DNA from: Datnioides undecimradiatus
Lineage: Eukaryota > Chordata > Actinopteri > Lobotiformes > Datnioididae
Reading direction: 5' to 3'
Assembly: GCA_008933995.1 (NCBI GenBank)
Contig: WARS01000033.1
Coordinates: 11,604,686 to 11,668,685 of the forward strand
Length of the DNA stretch: 64,000 nucleotides
Positions 36,046 to 47,868 of this stretch are shown here, piece after piece. Position 1 is the stretch's first letter. Each line of letters opens with the position of its first letter. Below the pieces are notes generated by a model, which ran no database searches, was not told where the DNA came from, and saw nothing but the letters and a program-made list of their open reading frames with translations. The position numbers were made by a program, and so were the translations under genes.

Positions 36046-38464
36046 CTTAAATACAACATGGCCCTGTGAAAGGAGAGCAGCAGCTGCTAGCTCTAACCGT
36101 TTTTAGTCTGTATACCAAGTTACATGCACTTTATGTGTAATCACCAACACACCCAGAGATACGGGCAGTGGCAACGTTGCTTGTTTGCCAGTGCACATTT
36201 CTGCTTTGTCACCACTGACCTTAAACTCCAGCAGAGAGTAAGCATCTAAATCAGGGTCAGACCAAAGCTTGTCGCAGATCACCCCGTATGACGCCTTATT
36301 AACTGGTGAATAAATTCTTACCTCCAGTTCTTGCTGAAGAACAAACTGTGTTTACTGGATTTCCTTAACCGTTTTTCAACCGAACTTGTTTTGCCTTCAG
36401 CTTTCTCCCCCCACAACAAAGCATCATAACCACCAAGTTTTTGTACAGTGTAAAAGGATCAATTTGTCCCTTTTGCATTTTAAAAATGTACAGGGTGTAG
36501 TTCACCAATTATCAGTACAATATTATTAACTTTTCATGAGCTAATTTGTGAAATTAATTTATTAAATGTGTACAATGTGCTGATTTCATTTTACTGATAA
36601 TATCAGACTCATTTCCTTATGGTAAATTTTTAAATTGGATGTCTACTCTGCTGCCTTCCCTGTACCTTTTTGGTGCTTTAGCCGTGATCCCACAGGTCTA
36701 AAAGCTTGGCTTGTTGATTGCCAAATAGGTAAACACATCAAGCATGCAACCACTGCTCTGACTTTTACCTCTGGAAATTGGTACACCCTCAGGCCCTTTA
36801 GAAAAGAAAGATCAAGTCTGTGTTGTATTGTTGTTGTTTTTTTTTTAGCTCCACAATAAATGTTAACAAGGCATTCAATTTGATGTCTGGCTGGGTGGTA
36901 CCAAGAAGTGACAAAGTAAATCTAATGAAGACAAACACCATCAACCTCCTGGAAAGAACTACTCTAATGCAGACACACTCTTGAAAGGCACTTTCAACAT
37001 GCACGCACAAAATACACATTAATGCAATGTTATGCATAGACATACACACATGCTCACAAGCTGATCATGTTCACAAGCAATACAAATCATTGTCAATTTG
37101 TAAACCATCTCTCTCAGGCAAAGCAGATTATTTAAATGAAATGGAAAAAATAAACAATTAATAAAACAATACTGACAATAGATGGACAGGATGAGAGACA
37201 CATTATGGCCTGATGGCCAACCAGAGCAGGAGATTTATGGAAAATAAATATTGAAATATTTATGTTACTGGCATTCCTGGTATATTGTGTTTGAGAGAAC
37301 ACAAGGTCACCACAAGAAAATAAATAAATATGACAAATAGGAATATATGACCAGTGAGCGAAAGATCAAATAACAGACCAAGTGATACAACACGACAGAC
37401 TTACAGACACACTGGTCTACTAACCATCATATGAACCAGACCAAAAGATCAACATTTTTGCACGTTTGCCCACAAATACAAAAAAGATTGAAAGAATGTA
37501 AAATAGCTACATTTATATAAATTAAAAATGATATTGCCATAACTTGTTTTGTACAAGCTTATATTGTTAGACAGGTAGATGATAGATGACTGCAGGGAAT
37601 GGAAGTTATAATGTCCCAGAAAAGTTTTTGCTCCAATTAAATTACTCATGTCAAATATGTTTACATCCTTTTTCAAAAATGTGTAATTTTTCCTTGCCTT
37701 GCTATAACAAAAAGTCACCTCGCTACATGTGTAAACCATAAATATATAGTATAAGTACAAGTATATACAGACTTAGCTTAAAAACACAAATTGCATTGAC
37801 TTACCAAGGCATGCACACACCTACACACTGACTTCCAAACTGAACTCAGCTTAAATAGACCCCTCCTCAGCAGGGGTTAGTCAAAGCTGTACCACCTCGG
37901 CAGGTGAATTCAGTGCCTCTGCAGGAAGCATTTAACTTATGAACTCATTCAGGTTTAATAGCTTCCAGGAAGAAACACTCTGACATAAAATATATAATGC
38001 ACTTGAAGCTATGAATTAAAAGATCACAATCAACAAAAATACTGTAGTAATCTAATTTAGCCCCCCTCCCAAAAATGATCTAACCCAGTGCCATCACTGA
38101 TGATGTCACTCAGTGTATAAATACAGGAAGTAGTTGAGTGCCTCTCCCTTTTGTCTCTGGAACACATGGTGTGTGTATGGTAAGTAGCAAAGAAAGAAAT
38201 TTACTAAACATGAAACACAATGTTGTATGCTGTACTAATATGATTAAGATGGGGCCAAATGTTGTGTTATGTCTCACTCAAGAGAGAGGAACACAGGCAC
38301 TCAGATATCCAATCTAGCTTGAGCAAAGGCCAGCCATTTTAAAAGCAGTCCAGTCCAAGCTAATGGAGCCTGACAGAGCATACACAATAGTATAAAGTCA
38401 TAAGACAGAAAAAAGCAGTGGGTGTTGGCAAAAAGAAACTTTCTAGCTGCTAATTAGAATCAAA
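36046..38464. other. Noncoding, nothing specific seen
   Basis: Around 36120-36440 there may be further degraded repeat sequence. 37440-38110 is AT-rich. No gene signal. Confidence 0.4.
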
Positions 38465-38480
38465 CTGCCCCCTGCTCAGT
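38465..38480 (-). promoter_or_regulatory. CTCF-like motif, minus strand
   Basis: Minus-strand sequence ACTGAGCAGGGGGCAGTT matches the vertebrate CTCF core (CCASYAGRKGGCR) at AGCAGGGGGCAGT, lacking the leading CC. Plausible insulator/loop-anchor motif. Occupancy is unknown. Confidence 0.4.
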
Positions 38481-39047
38481 GAATGGGTGTCTTTGGTTAG
38501 TTAAACATAAGGATTGTTTCCCTTGTAGGGTCACAGAAACCCTGAAACAGGAACTTCTACTTCCACTTAGTTTCCTGAAAAAACACTGTATTGGTAAAAT
38601 GCTGCACAAGTGGGTGGAGCTAAAAACTCCAGCCCATGAAATTATCTCACACTTTTTTGGAAAAATATTTCACTGCTCCAATAGGTTTGTTTCAGATTTC
38701 AGAAACCGCTTCATATGGCCTTTTGACTCCGGCTGTGGTGGATGTACCTCTTCCACCTCAAATGTGGTTAAAAAAGACCTTGATGATGCTATGTAGTCAG
38801 GTTTGTGACTTTCATTGAGCACTGTTGTTGTGGCATGTAGGGTCATGGTTGCCTTACACCCCGAGGTGCATTGGGGCACAAGGGCCCAATCATTGCTGCT
38901 TGCAGCTGTAATTTGAAATGTATCTGCAAATATAAATAAGCTGTGAGAGCTGCCACAAACTTGTTTAAAGGTGAAGCATGACATTTAAGCATTCTTCAGC
39001 CTAAATTCACAGGTTATAAAAGACTTGCATCCTCATGTATGTGGGCG

Positions 39048-39048
<1 letters not shown>
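38481..39048. other. Noncoding with overlapping chance ORFs
   Basis: Overlapping frames of about 104 codons on both strands (38479-38796 plus; 38670-38984 minus) do not resemble known proteins. Mutual overlap argues against both. Confidence 0.35.

Positions 39049-39105
<57 letters not shown>
39049..39105. repeat. (TG)n microsatellite
   Basis: About 28 uninterrupted TG units, one of the two longest pure dinucleotide tracts in the window. Confidence 0.97.
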
Positions 39106-39106
<1 letters not shown>

Positions 39107-40569
39107 TGTCATGTTTGCATTATGTGATGTTTGATTGACAAAAAAAACCCGAAGGCCGTCCTGCTCTTATTAATGATACACCTTTGACATGTGATGACAT
39201 CACTGACAGCCTCTGTATTATTTAATATGATGTCCCTGGGAAGAACAGTATGCAACCCTGTGTTTGTGAACCAAGATGCAATAAGGCAGCACTGTCATCT
39301 GTGTCTGTGTTTGTATTTACGTGAAGGTAGAAAATATTACATTTGCAATGATGGATATTCTTTGCAACTGTCCCTTTAAGCTGCTTTTACAACTTACTAT
39401 GCACCTCTTGATTCCCTGGGTGTCACTCTGAAGTGTCCTGAAGGCCTTACCTATCACAGCAGACCGAGCTAAATTTGGAACTAGAACTTTTTGCTGGATC
39501 TTTAGGATAGGACAGAAAACCCAGAACTGAGAAGTAGTTTCCGTATTTCACACAGCACTGAGACTTTTTAACCTAGATAATAAATGAACCAAACCAGGAA
39601 TTATTAGTTTATAGTGTTGGTATGGTGAAGTTGGCATATTTTCATATTTTGCAGATATACATACACATATACATACATAAATATATATACAGATATGGTT
39701 TACTTTGTCCACAAGATATGTGCATGATATAGATTTATTTATTTATTTTCAAGCACTGAAACATCAATTGCAGTTTTGCTACCTATGAAAATCATGAGAT
39801 TAGTTGGGAAGCTCCAGGACAGCTACAGATCTTGTAGTTGGACTGTCTTCTCAAAAACTGTATTTGAGAGCACGAATTAACTTAAGAATGAACTTGTTAC
39901 TCCACAGATTTATCAGACGACTGGGGCTGCCAGTAATTAAGGTTAAAACAGAAACCATAAAGCAAATATAAAGCAGGTATGGTACAAAGATGCCAACGTC
40001 AGTGTTTTCTAACAACAAAGTTAAGTCAATTTGATGGATTTACTGTCCTTCTAATTGTTAAATTCTAACATTGGTGTTAAAAAAAAGAAAATATGAAGAA
40101 GTAAAATAGAAGAGATGGATAATGGCACATTGGGCTTGTCTTTTCACTGTGAACTCTGTCACTTGTCAGTTAGATTATTCTCATTAGCACCCACTGAAAA
40201 GAGATCTGCAGGTGGGGGTCTTGAATAATGCTTCCCATTCAAATCCTTATCAGACACACATTCAAACAGGTCGGCAGAGCGTGCAGTGAAATTGTAAGCC
40301 TCCCAAGCCCTCAAAACCTTTCATGTGCTTCCCAAACCCCGATTTTTTTTGCCATGATGGATTCAGTGTATTAATAATAGACAAGGCCACTATTATTCTG
40401 GGATATCCAATTTAAAGTGATGAAAAAGTAATACACTGAAGCTTGAGTAAAATGAGAAATATGAGAAAAAAGATACAAAGGGGTTTCTTAGACTGAGGTG
40501 ATGTGCAGAATATCATATTAGTCCAGTGTAAATTACTCTTGTGCAATTTACTAAGTGCTCATAGTATTG
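39106..40569. other. Noncoding; possible enhancer block near 40140-40330
   Basis: AT-rich. 40140-40330 is a complex, unrepetitive block with GTTAGATTATTCTCATTAGC and CTTATCAGACAC (GATA-like) words. No coding signal. Confidence 0.3.
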
Positions 40570-41420
40570 AAAACCTTGGCTGGGCTCCTGAGACCAGATG
40601 CATAAAATTTTATGGATTCATGACTAAAAAGCCTGTGTATGCACAAAAGTAGAAATATGCAATATGTGCCAGATTTATGAACCTCTATGTACACAATGGC
40701 CATTGTCATACATCTCAGTCACTGTTTAATCATGCAAACACACATGAGCCTAATGATGCCTACCACAATGCACTCAGAAATGCACCTCTCAAAGCGCCAC
40801 GCCTCTGCTGTAGTTAAGCATATTTATCAGTTAATGTAGATAATGTGATGACTGTTTGAAAGTTAAACACCTCCCCACAATGTGACCATGTAAAGTGATG
40901 ATGTGATTGGTGCTCTGCGCAGGTTGAATATGGCCACCAAACTGCATGCACTGATTTGAATGATCAGGTTGTAATTTGTACCACACTGACAGGTGAAATA
41001 AAGCCAAGAGAGTTTTCAGGCAAATGCTGTCTGTACAAACCCATAAAGACCACAGTAATTAAACTTCCTGTTTGTGTTTTTCACCGTCGTTTACTGAAAT
41101 AAACTTTTCCTGTTTGTAATGGAAGACAAAAAGTTTGATGAGATGTGTAATTTACCATTATCATTGAATAATGTTTGTTGCTTGCTAAAATCTGACAAAT
41201 ATGGATTTAAACAATACCAACAAAACAATTTTAGAAGGGAAAAAATCACAAAGTATCAATATGGCAGGCAATATGGTGAATGTCTGAGTTAAAATGAAAG
41301 AAAATGCGCACCATTTTTTACATGTAAGTGCAGCTTAGGAAGATCAAATATTGGCTGATTGATATGTCTGTCAGCTTCTACTTACTTTCCTGCCAACCCC
41401 CAGTGCTATTTTCTTTTCAG
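40570..41420. repeat. Possible MITE-like interspersed element
   Basis: Begins near CCTGAGACCAGATGCATAAA and TGTGTATGCACAAAAG, phrases I associate with Harbinger-type non-autonomous repeats in fish. It continues through CCTCTGCTGTAGTTAAGCAT, GGTGCTCTGCGCAGGTTGA and GAATGATCAGGTTGTAATTT. Terminal repeats and a TA/TAA-rich target duplication were not demonstrated, so limits are approximate and the family is inference. Confidence 0.35.
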
Positions 41421-42119
41421 CCAACATAGTCAGAACAGCCCTAAAAAATGCTCTGGATGGCATGGTGATGTGCAAACAAATCCATCTCCGTGACAAATAT
41501 GCAAACTTGATGATGGCCAACGTACCCATCAAGGCATATCTGGTGAAATACAGATATGGTTTTACAGTTACAGATAGAAAGTGTGTGAACCATGTTAGAT
41601 TGTTTCCAATGAGGTCCCATTTTATTTTATTTCAAAGAATGATTATTTCACAAATCAGTAGAGTCTCTGCTGTGGTACTGTCCTTCACAAAGTGTAGAGG
41701 AGAAACATGTGTTAGGAAGACACTTGACATTTAAGGGGTTTCTTCACTTGAAGAGATGTAAAATGATGTCTGAGAAATTAGCCAACAAGGGGGTGTCTCC
41801 TAACACATGTATTCAACCCTGTCCCACACTGGGTGGATTAATTGAGCCTATTCATCACAATGACTGGATCAATTTACCCTTTGAGAACCCCAGCCCCCTT
41901 TATACAAAATTAAGTGAATGAAATTTATATTCTGTTTCTTCTTTACTCTCTTCCTTCCCCCTCTCTCTCTTTCTGTGCCATACGCTCTTTTCCCTCTCTC
42001 CTTCTCTCTCCACCTTTTCCATATTGTTCTAAAAGCCTCGGGGGAAGTGTGGGAGAGGAAAAGATAGAGAAAGCATGAAGTATGTAAAAAAAGAAAGGAG
42101 CGCTCACTGCCAGAGAGTG
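41421..42119. other. Noncoding; pyrimidine-rich tract
   Basis: 41935-42025 is a CT-rich tract that generates long Arg/Glu-rich chance frames on the minus strand. The plus-strand ORF 41462-41734 (90 codons) has no recognised domain. Confidence 0.4.
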
Positions 42120-42400
42120 ATGACAAATCCACTCCAAGCTAATGGAATACAAAGACAACGTCTCCCTAATTTTCAATCCAATTACCTTGTGATTAATGCT
42201 TTAAGTGGGGGTTGTTCGTCAATGTGGTCGTCACTCACTTCACCTGATTAAATAGCCAGATCTTTGCCAAAACAATCAGTGACAGACTTGGTGCTGCTCT
42301 TATTGTTACTCAAGAGGCGGACTATGGAGGAGAGAATCAGGCAGATTATAATTAGGTTGTTATGCAGATTAGAGATATTGATTTACGGTTTAAGCATGTA
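42120..42400. promoter_or_regulatory. Candidate conserved noncoding element with homeodomain/NKX-type sites
   Basis: Unrepetitive block with AGCTAATGG (42138), CCTAATTTTCAATCCAATTA (42165-42184), GTGATTAATGC (about 42189), TTAAGTGG (42201-42208, an NKX2-type core) and GATTATAATTAGG (42344-42356). Motif density and sequence complexity suggest a developmental enhancer. Function is inference. Confidence 0.33.
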
Positions 42401-43068
42401 GGTGCATGTAGCCACTCCACCTCACCCAAATTGTCTTTATTTCATTCCTGAGAGTCATCAGACCGGAACCAATAGAAGCATTTAAGGGAAAAGATTGATA
42501 TTAGTGTTCAGGATCATTATCAATGGCAAATACATTTTTTTTTTGCTAGTTGCTGTTTATATTGAACATGCCTGGGTGAGCGTTTTCAGAGATAAGATAT
42601 ACAAATGGAACATGATGAATTATTTTTTCCTCCTTGTTGTTGTACTGTGACGCAGTCCCTGTTTACATTCTCTCAAGGCCCATCAGTGCTGCAATTGACT
42701 TTGTACAGTCGAAACTCGATTTCACCAGGAATGACAAATATGTTGACTAGTTTAATTGCGACAAGGTGTGTGAGTTTGTTAGTGTGCAGTATTTTTGCAT
42801 ATATGCAGTATTTTCTGTGTGTGTTTCCAGGTATCATACTGTGCCTGTATGTTTGAGTGTTTGTTAGTATGACCTTGAGCTGTATGGATTTGCCAGGTTT
42901 ACCCCACGTGCTAATCTTCAAGCTGTTTTTCACTAAAATGTTGCCTCAAGCATAACAATGGAAGCAAATAGAATTGTTTATGGTGATCACAGCAGTGAAA
43001 GCAAGAAATGAACATTTAAAAAACAAAACATCTCTCACTGGGAAAAAAAGATCTCCTTTACTGAGGAT
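42401..43068. other. Noncoding, nothing specific seen
   Basis: Short ORFs only. A T run sits at 42536-42544. Confidence 0.4.
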
Positions 43069-43444
43069 CAGTGGTTCCCAGCCTTTCTTGTTTTTGCTTA
43101 TGAGTTCAGAGAAACTACCTGCAACCCATGGACACATTTTACCTCATTTTACCATAATGATATTTTTTGACGCATAAAGAGGTCAAGCTTCAGAACAGAA
43201 AAATACATATTGGAAGTAAAGAAAATAAAAAAATTATTGATTTGACCTTTATTTGACCTGCAGGTTGGATAATCCTCCTTTTCTTCAAAAGAAAATACTT
43301 CCAATAAAAGTGGCTCACAATGGAGTCTGTGGATTTTCTGGAAGAAGTGGACACGTGTAACAGCTGTCTGCACCTTGTGTCCTGATTCCATGAGGGGTAA
43401 GTGAGAAAATATGGTTTTGTTATTCGGGTGAACTGACCCTTTAA
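43069..43444. repeat. hAT-like non-autonomous repeat
   Basis: Starts with CAGTGGTTCCCAGCCTTTC, close to the CAGTGGTTCTCAACCTTT terminus of Charlie-type hAT elements. It closes with TATTCGGGTGAACTGACCCT and TTAA, a phrase recurrent in teleost repeats. The two ends are not inverted copies of each other, so this may be one element with a lost end or two abutting repeats. The interior carries no transposase. Confidence 0.45.
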
Positions 43445-45969
43445 GGACACTCAACAAACACACAGGCTCACACAGCAATGTTGAGAGCATATTGCTGCAG
43501 GAAACAGACCGCACCTTGCTGAAACAACTGAGACGGACTGTAGATCACCTAGGTGTGCTGTAGTGGAAAGGACAAAAGCAAAGAAAATAAACAGCGAGAC
43601 ATCCCTGCACTGCAATCAAGAGAAAGCAGCCGTAATGGAATGGGATGTTTACATGCCTTGGGGCTGTACTGAAGTGTCATTATATGGAGATAGCGCATAA
43701 TTCTTGAGCCAGGTCTAGGCAGAAAAAGGAAAAAAGAATATGAGGCTTGGCAAGGGCTTGTTGTGGCCTTAGGGCTGATGCCAACCAGCTTGATTGGTTG
43801 TTGTGCTATTACTGTACTTTTTTGCCTCACCACTTGGCACCTACCCTTAATATCTTCTTTTTTTAATTTGCAAAATTAATACAAAAAAGTGATTGCACAG
43901 GTGACACATATAACCTACTATGGTGTGTTTACACCAGAAAGGGGCATACAATGACCACTCTAACTGTACAATTTCTTCTGTAAAAGGCTTTTTGGAAAGT
44001 ATAAATCTTGGCTCAGATTAATCTTGAAATAATGCATGTTGAGCAAGCAGAATCTCTTCCTTTTCTATCTGTCTTTCCTGGTGTAATACATTTCTTTTAA
44101 GTTAAGAATCCGCCACTTAGATAAATTAAAAGGTCCCCCCATTATATGACTTTGTGAAACCTTGTGATGATTAGGCAACAGAAAGCACCTGTCAGCATTT
44201 ATGTACTCATCCATCAAACTGCTGGTGGATGGACATTAATTCATTCAGTGTAGCCCATCGTGACCTGAAACATGCACAACTACCTGGATATTTCATTACT
44301 ACAAGCTTTAACTGGACCAAATAATGTACGTGAAATTATATACATCAGAGATTGTCAAAGTTTTGATCACCAAGTTGTCGGCATATGATTGAGGGCTACA
44401 TAATAAAACTGTAAACTTGTAGGTATATGACTAGTTTTAAAATGGTTTGTAACATTTAAAACTTATGAAGCACTCGCTTCACATGTTTTCGCATATGTCA
44501 GACGACCGTATCTCCTCTGTTGTCCAACAAAGTATCATTCACTCTGCTTTTATTAAAACCTTCTTTTCCCAATAGAGAATAGAGCACTTTCCATCCCACT
44601 TCCACATTAAACTGCTGATTAGCATTGATGATGGAACACTAACCCTGCAACACCTGCAAGGTGCCATTAGTTGTAAAACAACCAGTAGCTTTCAACAAGC
44701 TGACATTCGTGAGCTGCAAGATGCTTGTTAGGGGCACAGTTTGGCTGAGAGGTATAATAAATGTAGGGTATTTCAATTGAATAGTTAAAATATAATGCAT
44801 GTATTTCACATTATGTTCAGGGCTATCACAACATGTTTCTGTGGTCTGCCATTGGTCTGCAAGCCATACTTCAAGAAATCCCCATCTGGGTTTTGCATAC
44901 AGCTTTGTTAATTTTGTGTGTTGTTTCATTGGTCATGAAATAAGACATATTTTGGAATTTGCATGTGATCCACATAAATATTTGACTTTAGAACGAAAAT
45001 GCTGATTGGAAAAGAAGTTTGTGAGAAATTAAATCTGATCAAAGTCTTTGTACCAGCTGTGGAAATAAGACATGAAAACTGATATTTAATATTAAACGGG
45101 GAATCTCTATTTCATGAAAATCATCTGGTGCACAAAGACAGATCTTTACAGTCCAGTGCCAAGGCAGGCTGGCTGTTACATGAAGGTACCTCTTGGCTGC
45201 ATTGCAGATATAAAATTCATATTCTGTGGCCGAAGCTTGATCTTCCTCCTTCTCTCTGCAACAGGGCCTGAACAGAATGTAATCATGGGAGAAAAGGGGG
45301 GATCAGTCTTCTGCTCTACCTGCCCCTCTGTAACTCTCTATTCCTAAGTCTATCTGCAGATTTTAAAGAAATGTATCTGATGTTTGATATTATTATTACG
45401 TTAAAGTGCCCATAAAAGTGGTAAATGTTGGACAGTTTAAGGGTTTACGGTTTATTTTCCTTTGAAGGCAGAACTCTGCCATTGTTGCCGTGGTGACACA
45501 ATTTGCAGTTCTAAATCAAATGTCAGGCATCTGTTCATAAGCACAGATAAGGCAGACATAAAAATAACTCTTAGTAAGCCCAGGGAATGTTAATTTTTTA
45601 GACTCGATACACAGCAGGCTATAAACCTATCTTGTAAAATCTGGCTGGAAGTGTGTGAATTATTCTCTACAGATGTACAAAGCACAAGTCAGGAGTATTA
45701 CTGTCTAAAGAAATAAATGCCTTCTGCATTGTTGTTCTGCTGAAATATCACCGTCACTTGAGGTTGTTTCTGTCCTCGAAAGCACTCAGCAGTTGTTTAA
45801 ACAAGCACTTTTGGCTTTTCACCATGAGGGCTAAAATGAACCGAAGCCAAAGCGAAGTTCTCCAATCGGGGAGGTTTAAGACAAAGAGTAGGTAGGCCTT
45901 GTACATGGATGTTTCAGTGTACAGCAGAGTAAGGGGCGTGAAAATAAAAACAAAAATATTAAAGAAAAA
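43445..45969. other. Noncoding, nothing specific seen
   Basis: AT-rich. ORFs of 70-100 codons on both strands overlap each other and show no domains. Confidence 0.4.
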
Positions 45970-46115
45970 AGATGACTGACTGGGTGAGTAAGTGGCTGAG
46001 CGATCAACCGAGCAATTGAATGAGTAATTCAACAAGAGTGTGAGCCGGGGGACTGATCAGCCGACTGACTGACAGTGAGACAGCTGACTGATTGTCTGAG
46101 TGACTGATGTCCAGG
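45970..46115. repeat. Cryptically simple TGAC/TGAG-rich region
   Basis: Degenerate tetranucleotide sequence dominated by TGAC, TGAG and GACT units, for example GATGACTGACTGGGTGAGTA at the start and CCGACTGACTGACAGTGAGA near 46061. It looks like a decayed tetranucleotide microsatellite. Confidence 0.65.
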
Positions 46116-46163
46116 TGAAGCTTTACCGGTTCTTAGCATACTAATCATGACATTGCACAGGCA

Positions 46164-46204
46164 GTGGGGGGGGGGTGGGGGGGTGAAAGTGAGAATAGAG
46201 GATT

Positions 46205-46237
<33 letters not shown>
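46164..46237. repeat. G-run and (GA)n purine cluster
   Basis: 46166-46183 is ten G, one T and seven G. 46209-46237 is an uninterrupted (GA)n. The plus strand is purine-rich from 46164 to about 46260, so G-quadruplex or triplex formation is possible. Confidence 0.92.
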
Positions 46238-46239
<2 letters not shown>

Positions 46240-46735
46240 GGAAACAGACAGAGATGGAATAGCAGCAGGTGAGCAGAAGGAGCTGTGTGAGGCTTCACTG
46301 GAGTGCAGTTCCAGGTTGCTCTAGATAAGACTCAAACAGGAAATTGCAATATGGAAGCGCAGTGTCTCAAGTGGAATACTAAGAGACTCTCTCTGCCTTT
46401 CCTCTCATAAGTCTTCCGTGGAGGACAGCATGCCATTGAAATCTTTAATGCTTTGTCTTTATGATTATTACCATGGCACTAAACTTTGTAATAGTCATAT
46501 GAAACTATGTAATTGCTCTAATTATGAGGCCTTACTTCCTCTTCATCTAGTACCTACACGCAGCTGGCAGAATGCAGTTCCATAGGAAAACTAGGAGTTT
46601 ATATTAAAGATTACTTAATGAGTTACTGTTAAAATTACTTTACCTTGGAGTTTTCAGTTTAAATCCTTTTTTGTGCCACTGTAGTGTTTCTGAGGCATCA
46701 GAGAACACATTCAGATCCAGCAGATCTACAGAGCA

Positions 46736-46755
46736 GCCAGCAGGGGGGAGTGCTG
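46736..46755 (+). promoter_or_regulatory. CTCF-like motif, plus strand
   Basis: GCCAGCAGGGGGGAGTGCTG matches the CTCF core closely (CCAGCAGGGGG) and deviates only in the 3' half (GAGTG rather than CGC). Orientation is opposite to the motif at 38465-38480, pointing away from it. Confidence 0.45.
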
Positions 46756-47214
46756 ATCTCTGCTAAATGTGACAGATAAGACTCACATACACACACACAA
46801 AATCAGGTATTTGTTTCATAGTTCATTTTTAGAACAACCACATGATCCATTGTAAGCTTTGTACCTCAGATTCTGTTTCCCCAGCAGTTCCACCAACTAC
46901 AGGTGACAGTTTACTATTGTGAGCTGTGACCATCAAAATGCACTCAAACTTTCCTGCCAAACTGCCAACTGAACGTGTTTTCAACCAGGCAAAAGCATCA
47001 CTATCATCATTTGTTGCCAAGCACAATCTCAACTGACACATCTGTGTACCTGCAGCTGCAGCATGGATGAGGTACTCACTGGTACAAGTGGTACAGCACT
47101 GTAAATTACAGACTGTAGGTAAAACTACCACTGCACATGATACTCTGCATGTGCTTCAGTCCCCCCACCATACTGCAGAAGAAGTCCTAAAGAGACAATA
47201 GTGGCTGAGGCAAA
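46756..47214. other. Noncoding; no convincing insulin A-chain exon
   Basis: Searched on the minus strand for the A chain expected downstream of the insulin-like exon. A Cys-Cys-x2-Cys pattern occurs at 47084-47098 behind a CTACAG acceptor, but the A chain requires Cys-Cys-x3-Cys and a second cysteine eight residues later, which is absent. Confidence 0.4.
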
Positions 47215-47400
47215 ATGGCTCTCAGGGCCTCTGTTTATATATCCCAAATTTTGTCCAGCTTAGCGTGCTAAGCTTCAACTCAAACTATAGAAGACAGTTA
47301 CGTTTACTCAGCAACTGAATCACAAAAGCAAACACACTTCATCCAACAGCTCAGCTTGGCCACATATTTAATCTGTGTCTTTTCTCACCAAGCAGAAAGA
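47215..47400. repeat. Dispersed repeat, copy B
   Basis: Partner of the copy at 1-225. Shared ordered blocks include AAACTATAG (47283), TTTACTCAGCAACT, CAAAAGCAAAC, CTTCATCCAACAGCTCAGC. A GTGGCTGAGGCAAAATGGCT phrase precedes this copy and a related GTGGCTGATTTGGCTCTCAT follows copy A, so the two copies may have different internal arrangement. Confidence 0.45.
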
Positions 47401-47868
47401 TCCCATAGAAATCAAAACAAATCAGGATCTGGACAAAAAAAAAAAAGAAAGTTTGAGTTCAACATAATTCACTTCACTTGGTTGTCATCCCCTGTTTTAC
47501 TGCGTAATGCTGAAAAGCCTACTACTTATATGATAGTTACAGTACTGGAATTTTGAAATAAAGCTTTCAGTATTGGGGACAGACATTTTAGTGAGGACCA
47601 CTCCTTATTTGACAAGTTGAATTGCAATGCAATTTGGTGGACTGGACCAGTGGCCAAATTGCTGGCAGCTGCTGCCTTTGGAGGGTGGAAACCTGATGGG
47701 ACAAATAGTTAAGGGCAAAAATCATCAGCTGCTTTAAAGTTGACACAAAGCTTGGAGGGACTGATCAGAGGCCAGAGCTGAGGGATAAACATGCCTGAAA
47801 CATTGTCCTGGTCAATGTTATCAATGTTCCTTCATCATTGGAATTGTATTATATAAACTGTAGCGCAC

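Noticed and set aside
41869-42176. Arg/Glu-rich overlapping minus-strand ORFs
   Set aside because: Produced by a CT-rich tract at 41935-42025.
47041-47131. Possible insulin A-chain exon (QCCTTC motif)
   Set aside because: Only two residues separate the cysteine pair from the next cysteine, instead of three, and the final A-chain cysteine and a preceding cleavage site are missing.
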